Assembly (NCBI GenBank): GCA_017936765.1
Contig: JAGBEX010000004.1
Coordinates: 124,001-188,000, forward strand
Length of the DNA: 64,000 nucleotides
Reading direction: 5' to 3'
DNA from: Clostridia bacterium
Lineage (GTDB): Bacteria > Bacillota > Clostridia > Christensenellales > Aristaeellaceae
Shown in pieces: positions 42,067 to 49,755 of this stretch. Numbering within the stretch: position 1 is the first letter of the stretch; each line of letters opens with the position of its first letter. The position numbers and the translations under genes are program-made. Under the pieces are notes generated by a model that had not been told where the DNA came from, ran no database searches, and saw only the letters and a program-made list of their open reading frames with translations.

Positions 42067-43089
42067 TTATCTGAACTGACCCAGGAAACGGACGTCGCCT
42101 TCGAAGAGGAGGCGCAGGTCGGGGATGCCGTAGCGCTGCATGGTGATGCGCTCGATGCCGATGCCGAAGGCGAAGCCGGAGTACTCGTTGGGGTCGATGC
42201 CGCACATTTCCAGCACGTGGGGGTTGACCATGCCGCAGCCCAGCACTTCGATCCAGCCGGTACCCTTGCACACGCGGCAGCCCTTGCCGTGGCAGGCCAC
42301 GCAGGTCAGGTCCACCTCGGCGCTGGGTTCAGTGAAGGGGAAGAAGCTGGGACGGAAGCGGGTGGTGATGCCCTTGCCATAGAGGCGCTCGGCAAAGGCG
42401 TTCAGGGTGCCGCGCAGGTCGGCCATGGTTACGTCCTTGTCGATGACCAGGCCTTCCATCTGGTGGAACACGGGGCTATGGGTGGCGTCCATCTCATCGG
42501 CGCGGTACACGCGGCCGGGGCAGATGACGCGGATGGGCGGCTTGCGGGTGAGCATGGTGCGGGCCTGCACCGGGCTGGTGTGGGTGCGCAGCACAATGTT
42601 GTCATCCACATAGAAGGTATCCTGCGCATCGCGGGCAGGGTGGTTCTTGGGGATGTTCATCAGCTCGAAGTTGTAGTGATCCAGCTCCACTTCGGGGCCT
42701 TCCACCACCTCGAAGCCCATGCCGGTGAAGCAGTCGATGACTTCGTTCAGCACCAGGGTCATGGGGTGGACGGAGCCAGCCTTGGGCGTGGCGGCGGGCT
42801 GGGTCACGTCGATGGTCTCGCGCTTCAGGGCTTCTTCCTGGGCCTGCTTCTTCAGCAGCGCCTGCTTGTCCTCCAGCAGGGCGGTGAACTTCTCACGAGC
42901 CTCGTTGATCATCTGACCAGCGGCGGGACGCTCCTCGGGGGAGAGCTGACCCATGCCGCGCAAAAGGGCGGTCAGTTCGCCCTTCTTGCCCAGCACCTTC
43001 ACGCGCAGGGCGTCCAGAGCCTGCAGGTTATCACAGCCAGCCAGTTCGCTCACCAGCAGCTGTTCGATCTGCGCAATCTTTTCCTTCAT
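42067..43089 (-). CDS. pheS: Phenylalanine--tRNA ligase alpha subunit
   Basis: 340 residues from MKEKIAQIEQLL. N-terminal coiled coil for tRNA contact, then the class II catalytic core: motif 2 region RVYRADEMDATHSPVFHQMEGLVID and motif 3 GFAFGIGIERITMQRYG near the C-terminus. The phenylalanine pocket segment GCGMVNPHVLEMCGID is present. Controlled by the T-box leader upstream, which senses uncharged tRNA-Phe. Length and order are those of the standard bacterial enzyme. Confidence 0.97.
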   Translation of the reverse strand: MKEKIAQIEQLLVSELAGCDNLQALDALRVKVLGKKGELTALLRGMGQLSPEERPAAGQMINEAREKFTALLEDKQALLKKQAQEEALKRETIDVTQPAATPKAGSVHPMTLVLNEVIDCFTGMGFEVVEGPEVELDHYNFELMNIPKNHPARDAQDTFYVDDNIVLRTHTSPVQARTMLTRKPPIRVICPGRVYRADEMDATHSPVFHQMEGLVIDKDVTMADLRGTLNAFAERLYGKGITTRFRPSFFPFTEPSAEVDLTCVACHGKGCRVCKGTGWIEVLGCGMVNPHVLEMCGIDPNEYSGFAFGIGIERITMQRYGIPDLRLLFEGDVRFLGQFR

Positions 43090-43114
43090 GGTATTCCTTC
43101 CTTTCTTTAGCCAA

Positions 43115-43381
43115 CAAAAAACCTTCGTCCCCCACAGAAGGGACGAAGGCGAATTGCCGCGTGTTACCACCCTAATTCCATACAATGGGCGTCGCCCATG
43201 ATATGCTCGTTGCCGATTACGGGGCCGATCCGTCGCCGCCTACTGAGGCATAAGCCCGTTCCGCAGCGCAGCTCAGGAGGGAATTTCCGGAAGGCTCGTC
43301 AGGACGCTTGCACCATGTGCGCCCCTCTCTTAGGCCAGCCTCGGCTCCGGCATTGTCTCCGTCGTCGCCTTTGATGATATT
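43115..43381 (-). promoter_or_regulatory. T-box riboswitch (Phe) controlling pheST
   Basis: On the minus strand: AGAGAGGGG and GGTGCAAGC apical motifs of stem I, a candidate Phe specifier TTC (complement of 43281-43283), the T-box GGGTGGTAACACGCGG (complement of 43157-43172, a known variant of the usual TGGNACCGCG) and a terminator stem (43121-43149) followed by TTTTTT. Uncharged tRNA-Phe would switch the leader to read-through. Confidence 0.9.
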
Positions 43382-43387
43382 GAATGC

Positions 43388-43416
43388 ATTATAGCACGAG
43401 TTTTTTTATTTTGCAA
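43388..43416 (-). promoter_or_regulatory. Promoter of the pheST T-box leader
   Basis: Minus strand: TTGCAA (43411-43416), 17-base spacer, TATAAT (43388-43393) with TGC in front. Confidence 0.8.
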
Positions 43417-43424
43417 GTACATTT

Positions 43425-43635
43425 TGCAGGGGTTCCACCCCTGCACCCCGCCAGAGAGGGCGCTGCCCTCTCTGGACTCTCCTGCGAAGGGCCCTTCGGC
43501 CCTTTCGAAACCCACTTTGGGAGCAGGAGGATGAGCGCGTTTCCTGCAGGGGTCACGGCGCGGGGGCTTCGACCCATTTCATTCGGTCGCGCCGTGACGC
43601 GGGGGATGGGGCGGCGCTTTTTGCGGCGGGGGTGT
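43425..43635. repeat. GC-rich hairpin repeat cluster 4
   Basis: Contains GCAGGGGTTCCACCCCTGC, CCAGAGAGGG/CCCTCTCTGG, GAAGGGCCCTTCGGCCCTTTC and a CACGGCGCG...CGCGCCGTG block. The last two blocks and their linkers correspond, inverted, to 12136-12240. No gene is visible between the T-box promoter and the flavoprotein terminator. Confidence 0.78.
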
Positions 43636-43667
43636 AAAAAAGCAGCCCTTCGGGTGAAAGGCTGCTC
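43636..43667 (-). terminator. Terminator of the secreted flavoprotein gene
   Basis: Ten-bp stem (43641-43650 with 43657-43666, one weak pair) followed on the minus strand by six T bases. Confidence 0.75.
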
Positions 43668-43685
43668 GGGGGATTACTTGGGGGA

Positions 43686-45545
43686 TTAGTCGGCCAGAGC
43701 CAGATCGGCGGCTTCTTCGCCAGCGATGCGGCCAAAGACCACGAAGTCGGACACGGCGTTGCCGCCCAGACGGTTGGCACCGTGGACGCCACCGGTGACC
43801 TCGCCAGCCGCATACAGGCCGGGGATGGCGGTGCCGTCAGTAGTCAGCACCTGGGTCTCGGTGTTGATCTTCACGCCGCCCATGGTGTGGTGGATACCGG
43901 CGGTAACCTTAATGGCATAGTAGGGAGCGGTGTCCAGGGGCTTGGTGAAGTTCACGCGGCCAAAGTCGGGGTCGTTCTTGGCGGCCACGTAGGAGTTCCA
44001 GTTGTTCATGGTCTCGGCGAAGGCTTCGGCAGGCATACCGGTGGCAGCAGCCAGCTCTTCATAGGTGGCGCCGGTCACGGTCAGGCCCTTCTTCACATAG
44101 CCAGCGATGGTAGCGGAAGCATCCAGCATGGCCTGGTCAACGATCAGCCAGGAGTAGGAGCCGGTCTGAGCGATCTCAGCAGCGGAAACCACGTCGCGGG
44201 TGCCAACTTCGTCGATGAAGCGCTTGCCCTCGGCATTCACCAGGATAGCGCCGTCGCCACGCAGGCCTTCGGTGATCAGGGAAGCGGTGTTGGCTTCAAC
44301 GGTGGGGTGGATCTGAATCTGTTCCATGTCCACCAGGGCAGCGCCAACGGCCTCGGCCATGGCAATGCCCTGACCCTGCAGGCCAGCAGCGTTGGTGGTC
44401 ATGAAGCCTTCCAGCTCGGGCTTGAGGGCGGCAACCATTTCCAGGTTGGCGCCGAAGCCGCCGGAGGCCAGGATCACAGCATCAGCATTCACGGTCACGG
44501 TGTTGCCGGCCTTGCCGGTGGCCTTCACGCCCTTGGCAGCGCCGTCCACCATAACGATCTCGTTAGCGGTGGTCTCGAACAGGATGGTGATGTTCTCGTT
44601 GGCTTCGCAGGCATCCTCCAGCAGGGGGATCATGTAAGCACCCACGGAGACCTTCTTGTCATCCACCTTGGGCCAATGGATACGGTTGACGGAAGCACCG
44701 CCGAAAGCGCCGGTGTTCACCAGGTCGATGTCGTACTTGCGCAGCCACTCGATGCCCTCGGCAGAGTTCTCGGCCAGCACTTCCACCAGCGCGGGATCAT
44801 TGATGCCCTTGCCGCCGATCATGGTGTCCAGCTGCATCAGCTCAACAGAGTCGAAGTAGCCCTCGGCATTCTGCTGATAGGCAGTCCACTGCACCTCGAC
44901 CTCGTCAGCCAGCTGATTGATCACAGCGTTGTCGGCATAGGTGGTGTCAACGGAGGCCAGGGTTTTCTCAACGCCGGCGGCCTGGGCGAACTCGGCATTG
45001 TCCTGGTAGGGGGTGTCGCCAGCGTTCATGCCGCCGGTGGCACGCACGGAGTTGCCGCCCACAGCAGCCTGGGACTCCAGGATAACCACCTTGGCGCCCT
45101 TTTCGGCAGCGGTCAGGGCGGAGGTCATGCCAGCGCCGCCAGCACCGACGATCACAATGTCGGCCTCCAGCACGACATCCTCAGCAGCCTCGGCCTTGAT
45201 CTCAGCCATGTAGTCTTCCACATTCAGGCCAGCGGAGGTCAGGGCAGCTTTGGCGGCGTCGATCACGCCGTTGGAGGTGAAGGTGGCGCCGGACAGCACG
45301 TCCACATTCACGGTGTTGTACTGCGCCATCAGGGCAGGCAGCTGCTCCAGGGCGGGGGTACCCACGCCGGGAGTCTCAGCATCGCCCGTGGCCTTGGCGG
45401 CGGTAATCACGCCGTCCTCCACGGTCAGGGTCACGGTCACATCGCCGCCAAAGCCCTTGGCGGTGCCGGTCACTTCGTCGGCCATGGCGGGGACCACGGT
45501 CAGCATCATGACCAGAGCGAGCAGCAGAGCAGAAATACGCTTCAT
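43686..45545 (-). CDS. Secreted flavoprotein reductase (FMN-binding domain plus fumarate-reductase-like FAD domain)
   Basis: 619 residues starting MKRISALLL after GGGAGGA. Signal peptide ending near residue 22 (AMA before DEV), with no lipobox. Residues about 30-105 form an FMN-bind domain with the flavinylation-type motif SGATFTS, where Thr would carry FMN. A FAD Rossmann motif follows (IVIVGAGGAGMTSALTAAEKG), then a fumarate-reductase/flavocytochrome-c-like core ending in GIHHTMGGVKIN, GLYAAGEVTGGVHGANRLGG. It would reduce an unsaturated acid or similar acceptor outside the cell, fed by an extracytosolic flavin electron route. The acceptor and the electron donor are unknown; no flavin transferase gene is in the window. 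Confidence 0.88.
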   Translation of the reverse strand: MKRISALLLALVMMLTVVPAMADEVTGTAKGFGGDVTVTLTVEDGVITAAKATGDAETPGVGTPALEQLPALMAQYNTVNVDVLSGATFTSNGVIDAAKAALTSAGLNVEDYMAEIKAEAAEDVVLEADIVIVGAGGAGMTSALTAAEKGAKVVILESQAAVGGNSVRATGGMNAGDTPYQDNAEFAQAAGVEKTLASVDTTYADNAVINQLADEVEVQWTAYQQNAEGYFDSVELMQLDTMIGGKGINDPALVEVLAENSAEGIEWLRKYDIDLVNTGAFGGASVNRIHWPKVDDKKVSVGAYMIPLLEDACEANENITILFETTANEIVMVDGAAKGVKATGKAGNTVTVNADAVILASGGFGANLEMVAALKPELEGFMTTNAAGLQGQGIAMAEAVGAALVDMEQIQIHPTVEANTASLITEGLRGDGAILVNAEGKRFIDEVGTRDVVSAAEIAQTGSYSWLIVDQAMLDASATIAGYVKKGLTVTGATYEELAAATGMPAEAFAETMNNWNSYVAAKNDPDFGRVNFTKPLDTAPYYAIKVTAGIHHTMGGVKINTETQVLTTDGTAIPGLYAAGEVTGGVHGANRLGGNAVSDFVVFGRIAGEEAADLALAD

Positions 45546-45592
45546 GTTCAGGATTCCTCCCAAATATTGATCTGCATAATGCAGTCAACAGG

Positions 45593-45619
45593 ATTATACC
45601 ACACTTTTCGGAAAATGAA
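45593..45619 (-). promoter_or_regulatory. Promoter of the secreted flavoprotein gene
   Basis: Minus strand: TATAAT (45593-45598), with a weak -35 (TTTCAT, 16 bases upstream). Confidence 0.45.
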
Positions 45620-45676
45620 ACACATTTTGTGAATTTTTTGTCATTTTATTGGATAATTTACATTTTCATCATCAAT

Positions 45677-46432
45677 TCACAGCCCGGTGAGGAAATCCGC
45701 ATACTTCTGCTGGTCGCAGCCGTCCGGGGTGAGGAAGGTGCAGGTGATGTGGCCCCTGGAGAGCAGATCCTGGTCGCTGCCGGGGGTGCTTTCGTAGTCC
45801 TGCTCCAGGGGCGTGAGCCAGAAGTAATCGTCGCCCCGGGGACTTTTGCGGTGTTCGTAGCTGTCCTTATAGAGGTTGCGGGTGATGTTGCACATCCGGG
45901 GTTCCTTCAGTTCAAACATGGGAACCGGCGGCACATTCAGGTTGCACACGGAGAAGGCCGGGGCAGGGTAGTTCACCAGGCGCTCGGCCAGGGTCACCGC
46001 CCAGTCGGCAAAGAAGGAGAGCGTCTCCGGGGGCGTTTGGTATTCGGCGCTGAGCGCCATGGCAGGAATGCCCTGAAAGGCCGCCTCCCGCGCCGCACCC
46101 ACGGTGCCGGAAACATACACCGCAAAGCCGGTGTTGTAGCCGTGGTTGATGCCGCTGATCACCAGGTCAGGCCGCTTGTCGCAGATGCTCATAAAGCCGA
46201 TGCGGCAGCAGTCCACCGGGGTGCCTTCGATGGCCCAGGCCTGGTCGGCGCCGTCCATCTGGCGCTTTTGTGCCAGCAGCGGTTGGAACACCGTGTAGGC
46301 GTGGGACTTGGCGCTTTGCTGGGTGGCGGGGGCGCACACGGTGACATGGTGACCGCGGGCAGCGGTAGCACGGCACAAAAGCTGCAGGAAGGGGCTATCG
46401 AAGCCGTCGTCGTTCACAAGCAGAATGTTCAT
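45677..46432 (-). CDS. surE: 5'/3'-nucleotidase SurE
   Basis: 251 residues starting MNILLVNDDG, the SurE hallmark that supplies metal-binding Asp residues. Also SGINHGYNTGFAVYVSGTVGAAREA, the second conserved block, and an N-terminal CAPATQQSAKSHAYT segment. The enzyme dephosphorylates nucleoside monophosphates and short polyphosphates in the cytoplasm with a divalent metal. It lies ten bases after the zinc-binding-protein gene, so the two are co-transcribed; that linkage is not a known conserved operon. Confidence 0.94.
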   Translation of the reverse strand: MNILLVNDDGFDSPFLQLLCRATAARGHHVTVCAPATQQSAKSHAYTVFQPLLAQKRQMDGADQAWAIEGTPVDCCRIGFMSICDKRPDLVISGINHGYNTGFAVYVSGTVGAAREAAFQGIPAMALSAEYQTPPETLSFFADWAVTLAERLVNYPAPAFSVCNLNVPPVPMFELKEPRMCNITRNLYKDSYEHRKSPRGDDYFWLTPLEQDYESTPGSDQDLLSRGHITCTFLTPDGCDQQKYADFLTGL

Positions 46433-46442
46433 GGCGTTCTCC

Positions 46443-47345
46443 TTATTCGGCAGTCAGGGCGGTGAGCAGCACCTGCACATTGGCGCGCATCACGTCCTCG
46501 TAATAGGTCAGCGGTACGTCGGTCACCGGCCCGGTCACCACGGGATCCAGGGTGTAGAGCTTCGCTCCGGTCTCTCTGGCCAGGGTCTGGGCGGCCATGT
46601 CCTCATACTGGGGTTCCACAAACAGGGGAGGCACGCCCAGGTCGCGCACGGTTTTCACCAGCTCGGCCAGCTTGGCGGGGGAGAGGGCGTCGCTGGGTTC
46701 CCGGTTCACCACGGCGGCCACGTTCAGCCCATAGGCCTGGGCGAAATAGGGGAAGGCCTCGTGGAAGGTGATGATATCCTTGCGGGGCAGCTCGGCCAGC
46801 TCGGCGGTCAGCTCCTGATCCAGCTCGGCCAGCCGGGCGATATAGCCATCCCGGTTGGCTGCGATCTGCTCGGCGGATGCAGGGCAGGCGGCCATGAGGC
46901 CATCGGCCAGGTTGCGAACCATGGTCTGGGCGTTCTCCGCATCCAGCCACACATGGGCGTTGGATTCGCCGTGGTCATGGTCGTGATCGTGGTCATGGTC
47001 ATGCTCTTCCTCGGCACACAGCAGCTCGATGCCCGCAGAGGCGTCCACCACCGGCAGCTGGGGAAAGGCCTCCATCACGCCGGAGAGGTAGCTCTCCATG
47101 CCCGCGCCGTTGATGAGGAAGGCATCGGCCTCCGCCAGCTTCTTCATGTCGCCGGTCTGCAATTGATAATCATGCAGGCAGCCGGTGTCCGGGGCGGCCA
47201 GGTTGCGCACCTCGATGCCCTCAATGCCCTCGGTCAGGTTCAGGGTGAAGAGATAGATGGGATAGAAGCTGGTGACGATGGTCTCGGCCACCGCGCCCAG
47301 GGGGAGCAGCAGGGCCGCCAGCAGAAGCGCCAGGATTTTTTTCAT
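46443..47345 (-). CDS. Metal ABC transporter substrate-binding protein, ZnuA-like
   Basis: 300 residues with a signal peptide (MKKILALLLAALLLPLGAVA, then ETIV) that lacks a lipobox. Cluster A-I binding-protein features: VTSFYPIYLFTLNL, GCLHDYQLQTGDMKKLAEAD, a His/Asp-rich loop of alternating H-D residues (about 114-125) typical of zinc scavengers, SNAHVWLDAENA and ITFHEAFPYFAQAYG. It would bind zinc (possibly manganese) outside the cell. No znuB or znuC gene is in the window, so the permease and ATPase must be elsewhere. No convincing Zur box was seen upstream. Confidence 0.88.
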   Translation of the reverse strand: MKKILALLLAALLLPLGAVAETIVTSFYPIYLFTLNLTEGIEGIEVRNLAAPDTGCLHDYQLQTGDMKKLAEADAFLINGAGMESYLSGVMEAFPQLPVVDASAGIELLCAEEEHDHDHDHDHDHGESNAHVWLDAENAQTMVRNLADGLMAACPASAEQIAANRDGYIARLAELDQELTAELAELPRKDIITFHEAFPYFAQAYGLNVAAVVNREPSDALSPAKLAELVKTVRDLGVPPLFVEPQYEDMAAQTLARETGAKLYTLDPVVTGPVTDVPLTYYEDVMRANVQVLLTALTAE

Positions 47346-47385
47346 GCTTGGGTTCCTTTCTGGTGTTGGTTCTCATTCACGAAAC

Positions 47386-47418
47386 GAAGGACAAGGCGTT
47401 TTTCATGCCTCGTCCTTC
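47386..47418 (-). terminator. Hairpin overlapping the end of the upstream gene
   Basis: 12-bp stem (47386-47397 with 47407-47418, one mismatch) that contains the stop codon of the 164-residue gene and is followed by only a short T-run on the minus strand. Partial termination is likely. Confidence 0.5.
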
Positions 47419-47897
47419 AGCCAGGATGCATAACGTTCTCTTGGGTGGTTGTCCCGGATGATCCGCGCCATCAGCGCCTTTTCCTCCGGGGACTGGAAAT
47501 CGTCGTATTGCTGATACAGCACCCGCATGGCGCTGAGGCTGCCGGTGCGCAGGGAGTAGTCCTTCAGGGTCTGATAATTGACGGAATAGACCGTCATGCC
47601 GTCAAACAGCACGCCCAGCACCGCATCGGCAATGTCCGGCAGATCCTGCATATGGATGCGCACCATGTCGCCATTGTCCAGCCGCAGGGTCATGCGGGGA
47701 CCCAGGGTGGAATACAAAACGTCGAACAGGGCGTTGGCCACCCGCTGGGCAAGATCCTCCAGGCTGTCCTTGTAGGGGGCGTAGGAGCGCAGGGCGTGGG
47801 CGGCTTCATCGGCCACGGGGGTACCGTCCACCATGTCCGACCCCAGGTAGGGCCGCAGGGCGCATTTCACGCTGTAGGTGCTGATGGCCACCGGCAT
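47403..47897 (-). CDS. Hypothetical protein, family not recognised
   Basis: 164 residues. The ATG at 47897 (MPVAISTYSVKCALR) follows GGGAGG by eight bases, so the in-frame ATG at 47930 is not used. No signal peptide or membrane helix is seen. The middle part alternates hydrophobic strands (VLYSTLGPRMTLRLDNG, MVRIHMQDLPDIADAVLGVLFDG), and the C-terminal third is helical and charged, ending RERYASWLKDEA. No motif I can name. It lies 81 bases after a secreted peptidase-like gene and before znuA, with a terminator-like hairpin at its stop. Real by ribosome site and reading-frame quality. Confidence 0.65.
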   Translation of the reverse strand: MPVAISTYSVKCALRPYLGSDMVDGTPVADEAAHALRSYAPYKDSLEDLAQRVANALFDVLYSTLGPRMTLRLDNGDMVRIHMQDLPDIADAVLGVLFDGMTVYSVNYQTLKDYSLRTGSLSAMRVLYQQYDDFQSPEEKALMARIIRDNHPRERYASWLKDEA

Positions 47898-47978
47898 TGC
47901 TCTCGCCTCCCGCATTGCTTTTCTGCACATTTCGACATGGGTGCTGCGATATCCTGTTTTTTCAGGGAAAAAGTGGCT

Positions 47979-49736
47979 TTATTCCGGCTGGATCAGCCGC
48001 ACGCCGCGCTTGGCCACATAGCTGGCCTCCAGCCAGTAGTCCGCGCCGCCGAAGGCACCGTTTTCGATGTAGTAGCGGATGCCCTCCAGCTCCGTGAGGG
48101 AGGTGATGGGCGCAAAGCTGCCATCGGCCTCGCGGCGGTAGAGCTGGGCGTTCTTGATGCGCTCCATGGTGGCGGAGGGTGCGGAATCGATGATGCGGAA
48201 CATGGAGCCGTCCTCGCTTTGCTCGGCTACCATGGCGATGTGGCCGCTGACCACCGCGAAGGAGAACACCGCGCCTTCCTCCAGCTTCTTGCGGATGGTG
48301 GGCAGGCTTTCGTACAGCTCAAAGCGGGTCTTGTAGCCCAGGTCGTCGCCCACATTGCCCACCAGGGTGCTGTTCATGGTGCCGCCCTCCCGCAGGGCGA
48401 AGGCGTAGTTGGCCGCCAGGTATTCGGGGGCGATCTCCTCGCCCTCAAAGCCCAGGTATTGCAGCGCATGGGACAGGGCGAAGATGGCGCAGCCGGAGAC
48501 CTCCAGCGTGCTGCGGCCATAGGGAGCGTTTTTCCATTGACCGCTGGACTGGCTGTAAAGCGTGAAGCCCCTGGCCTCCTGGGGGGAGAGGGACACCGGC
48601 TGGGCAGCGGCTTCGGCCACGGCGGCACCGGGCTGGTACACATGGATGTAGGCGCTGGTCACGCCATCGGTGACGGTCACCAGGCCGCTGCGGGCGGTGG
48701 CGATGGGGAAGTCCACCGTCAGGGTCAGCTGGTCGGCGCTGTGTTCGATTTGCAGGAAGTCCGCATCGGTCTGCACCGTCCACGCAGCACCGGAGGTGAT
48801 GGCGAAGGTCTTGCTGCCATCGGCATTGAGCCAGGCGGCATGGGTGCTGCCGTCCACCCGGGTGGGGACGGCGGCGGGCAGCAGGGAGATCTCTTCATCC
48901 ACGCCATGGCTGGCGGACTGAAGGACGGTGTGAGTCACTTCCTTGCCAGCGCTGGCGAGGGTGATGCTGCCTCGCCGGGCGGTGGCGGTGGGGGTGTCCA
49001 CGGTGGCGGTCAGCACCTGTCCGGAAGTCCCCTGGGTGGTGCTAAGGGTGATGAAATCATCGCTGGTGGTGGCTGTCCATTCGCCGGGGGCGTACACGAT
49101 CCAGCTTTGCTGGCCGCCGTGGGCGCGCAGCGCGCCGCCACAACTCTTCAGGCTGATGCCTGCGCCCTCGCCCACGGTGAAGGCCGCCTGGGCCGTGGTG
49201 CTGGCGCCGATGCTGTCGGTGACGGTGACGGCCACGGCATAGTCGCCTGCCTCGGCGGGGACGTAGTGCCAGTCGCCTTCAGCCGCCCAGGCAGAGGTCT
49301 CCCCCTGGGGCGTGGTGATGGCGTACACATAGGAATACACACCTGTGCCGCCGGTGACCTGGGGGCGCACCAGCAGCGGCTCTCCAGCCTTGAGGCGGGG
49401 CAGCTCGCCCAGGGTGCAGGCCAGCTTGTCCGTTACGGTAAAGGCGGCCTGCACGGCAGCAGCTTCGTCCTCCACAGGGGCGACCAGCAGGGTGTATTCG
49501 CCGCTCTCCCGGGGAATGTAGGAGCCGAAGGCCAGAGTGGTATCGTGGGTGAAAAGCTGCTTGTCCCCCTGGAAAAGGGTATAGCGATACCCGACGGATG
49601 CCTCGCCGGACACGGTGAAGTCCAGCACGCTTTCGGCAGCCAGGCAATCGGTGCTGAGGGTCAGCCCCCCCTCCGCCATGGCGGCGCAGGGCAGGAGCAG
49701 AAGCAGCAGAAACAGACAGAAACGAGATCGCATCAT
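47979..49736 (-). CDS. Secreted protein with BACON-like repeats and C39-like peptidase domain
   Basis: 585 residues from the first of two ATGs after GGAAGG; signal peptide LLLLLLPCAAMA. Ig-like beta domains occupy about 20-200. Two BACON-like repeats follow (WTATTSDDFITLS with ATARRGSITLA; WTVQTDADFLQIE with ATARSGLVTVT). The C-terminal part (about 385-585) matches a papain-like C39 peptidase: the nucleophile Cys in EVSGCAIFALSHAL, His in VVSGHIAMVAE and Asp in FRIIDSAP, all in order. BACON domains often bind mucin or glycans, so this could be a surface-targeted protease or peptide-processing enzyme. The substrate is unknown. It follows a GH43 gene by 19 bases. Confidence 0.82.
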   Translation of the reverse strand: MMRSRFCLFLLLLLLPCAAMAEGGLTLSTDCLAAESVLDFTVSGEASVGYRYTLFQGDKQLFTHDTTLAFGSYIPRESGEYTLLVAPVEDEAAAVQAAFTVTDKLACTLGELPRLKAGEPLLVRPQVTGGTGVYSYVYAITTPQGETSAWAAEGDWHYVPAEAGDYAVAVTVTDSIGASTTAQAAFTVGEGAGISLKSCGGALRAHGGQQSWIVYAPGEWTATTSDDFITLSTTQGTSGQVLTATVDTPTATARRGSITLASAGKEVTHTVLQSASHGVDEEISLLPAAVPTRVDGSTHAAWLNADGSKTFAITSGAAWTVQTDADFLQIEHSADQLTLTVDFPIATARSGLVTVTDGVTSAYIHVYQPGAAVAEAAAQPVSLSPQEARGFTLYSQSSGQWKNAPYGRSTLEVSGCAIFALSHALQYLGFEGEEIAPEYLAANYAFALREGGTMNSTLVGNVGDDLGYKTRFELYESLPTIRKKLEEGAVFSFAVVSGHIAMVAEQSEDGSMFRIIDSAPSATMERIKNAQLYRREADGSFAPITSLTELEGIRYYIENGAFGGADYWLEASYVAKRGVRLIQPE

Positions 49737-49755
49737 AGGCGTCCTTCCATTTGGT

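Noticed and set aside
43189..43381. Open frame through the pheS leader
   Set aside because: The interval is fully explained by the T-box structure.
46970..47010. Tandem GTCATG-type repeat
   Set aside because: It encodes the His/Asp-rich metal loop of the ZnuA-like protein and is coding, not a separate repeat element.
47346..47385. Possible Zur operator before the ZnuA-like gene
   Set aside because: Only a partial AATGAGAA-like half-site; no convincing inverted repeat.
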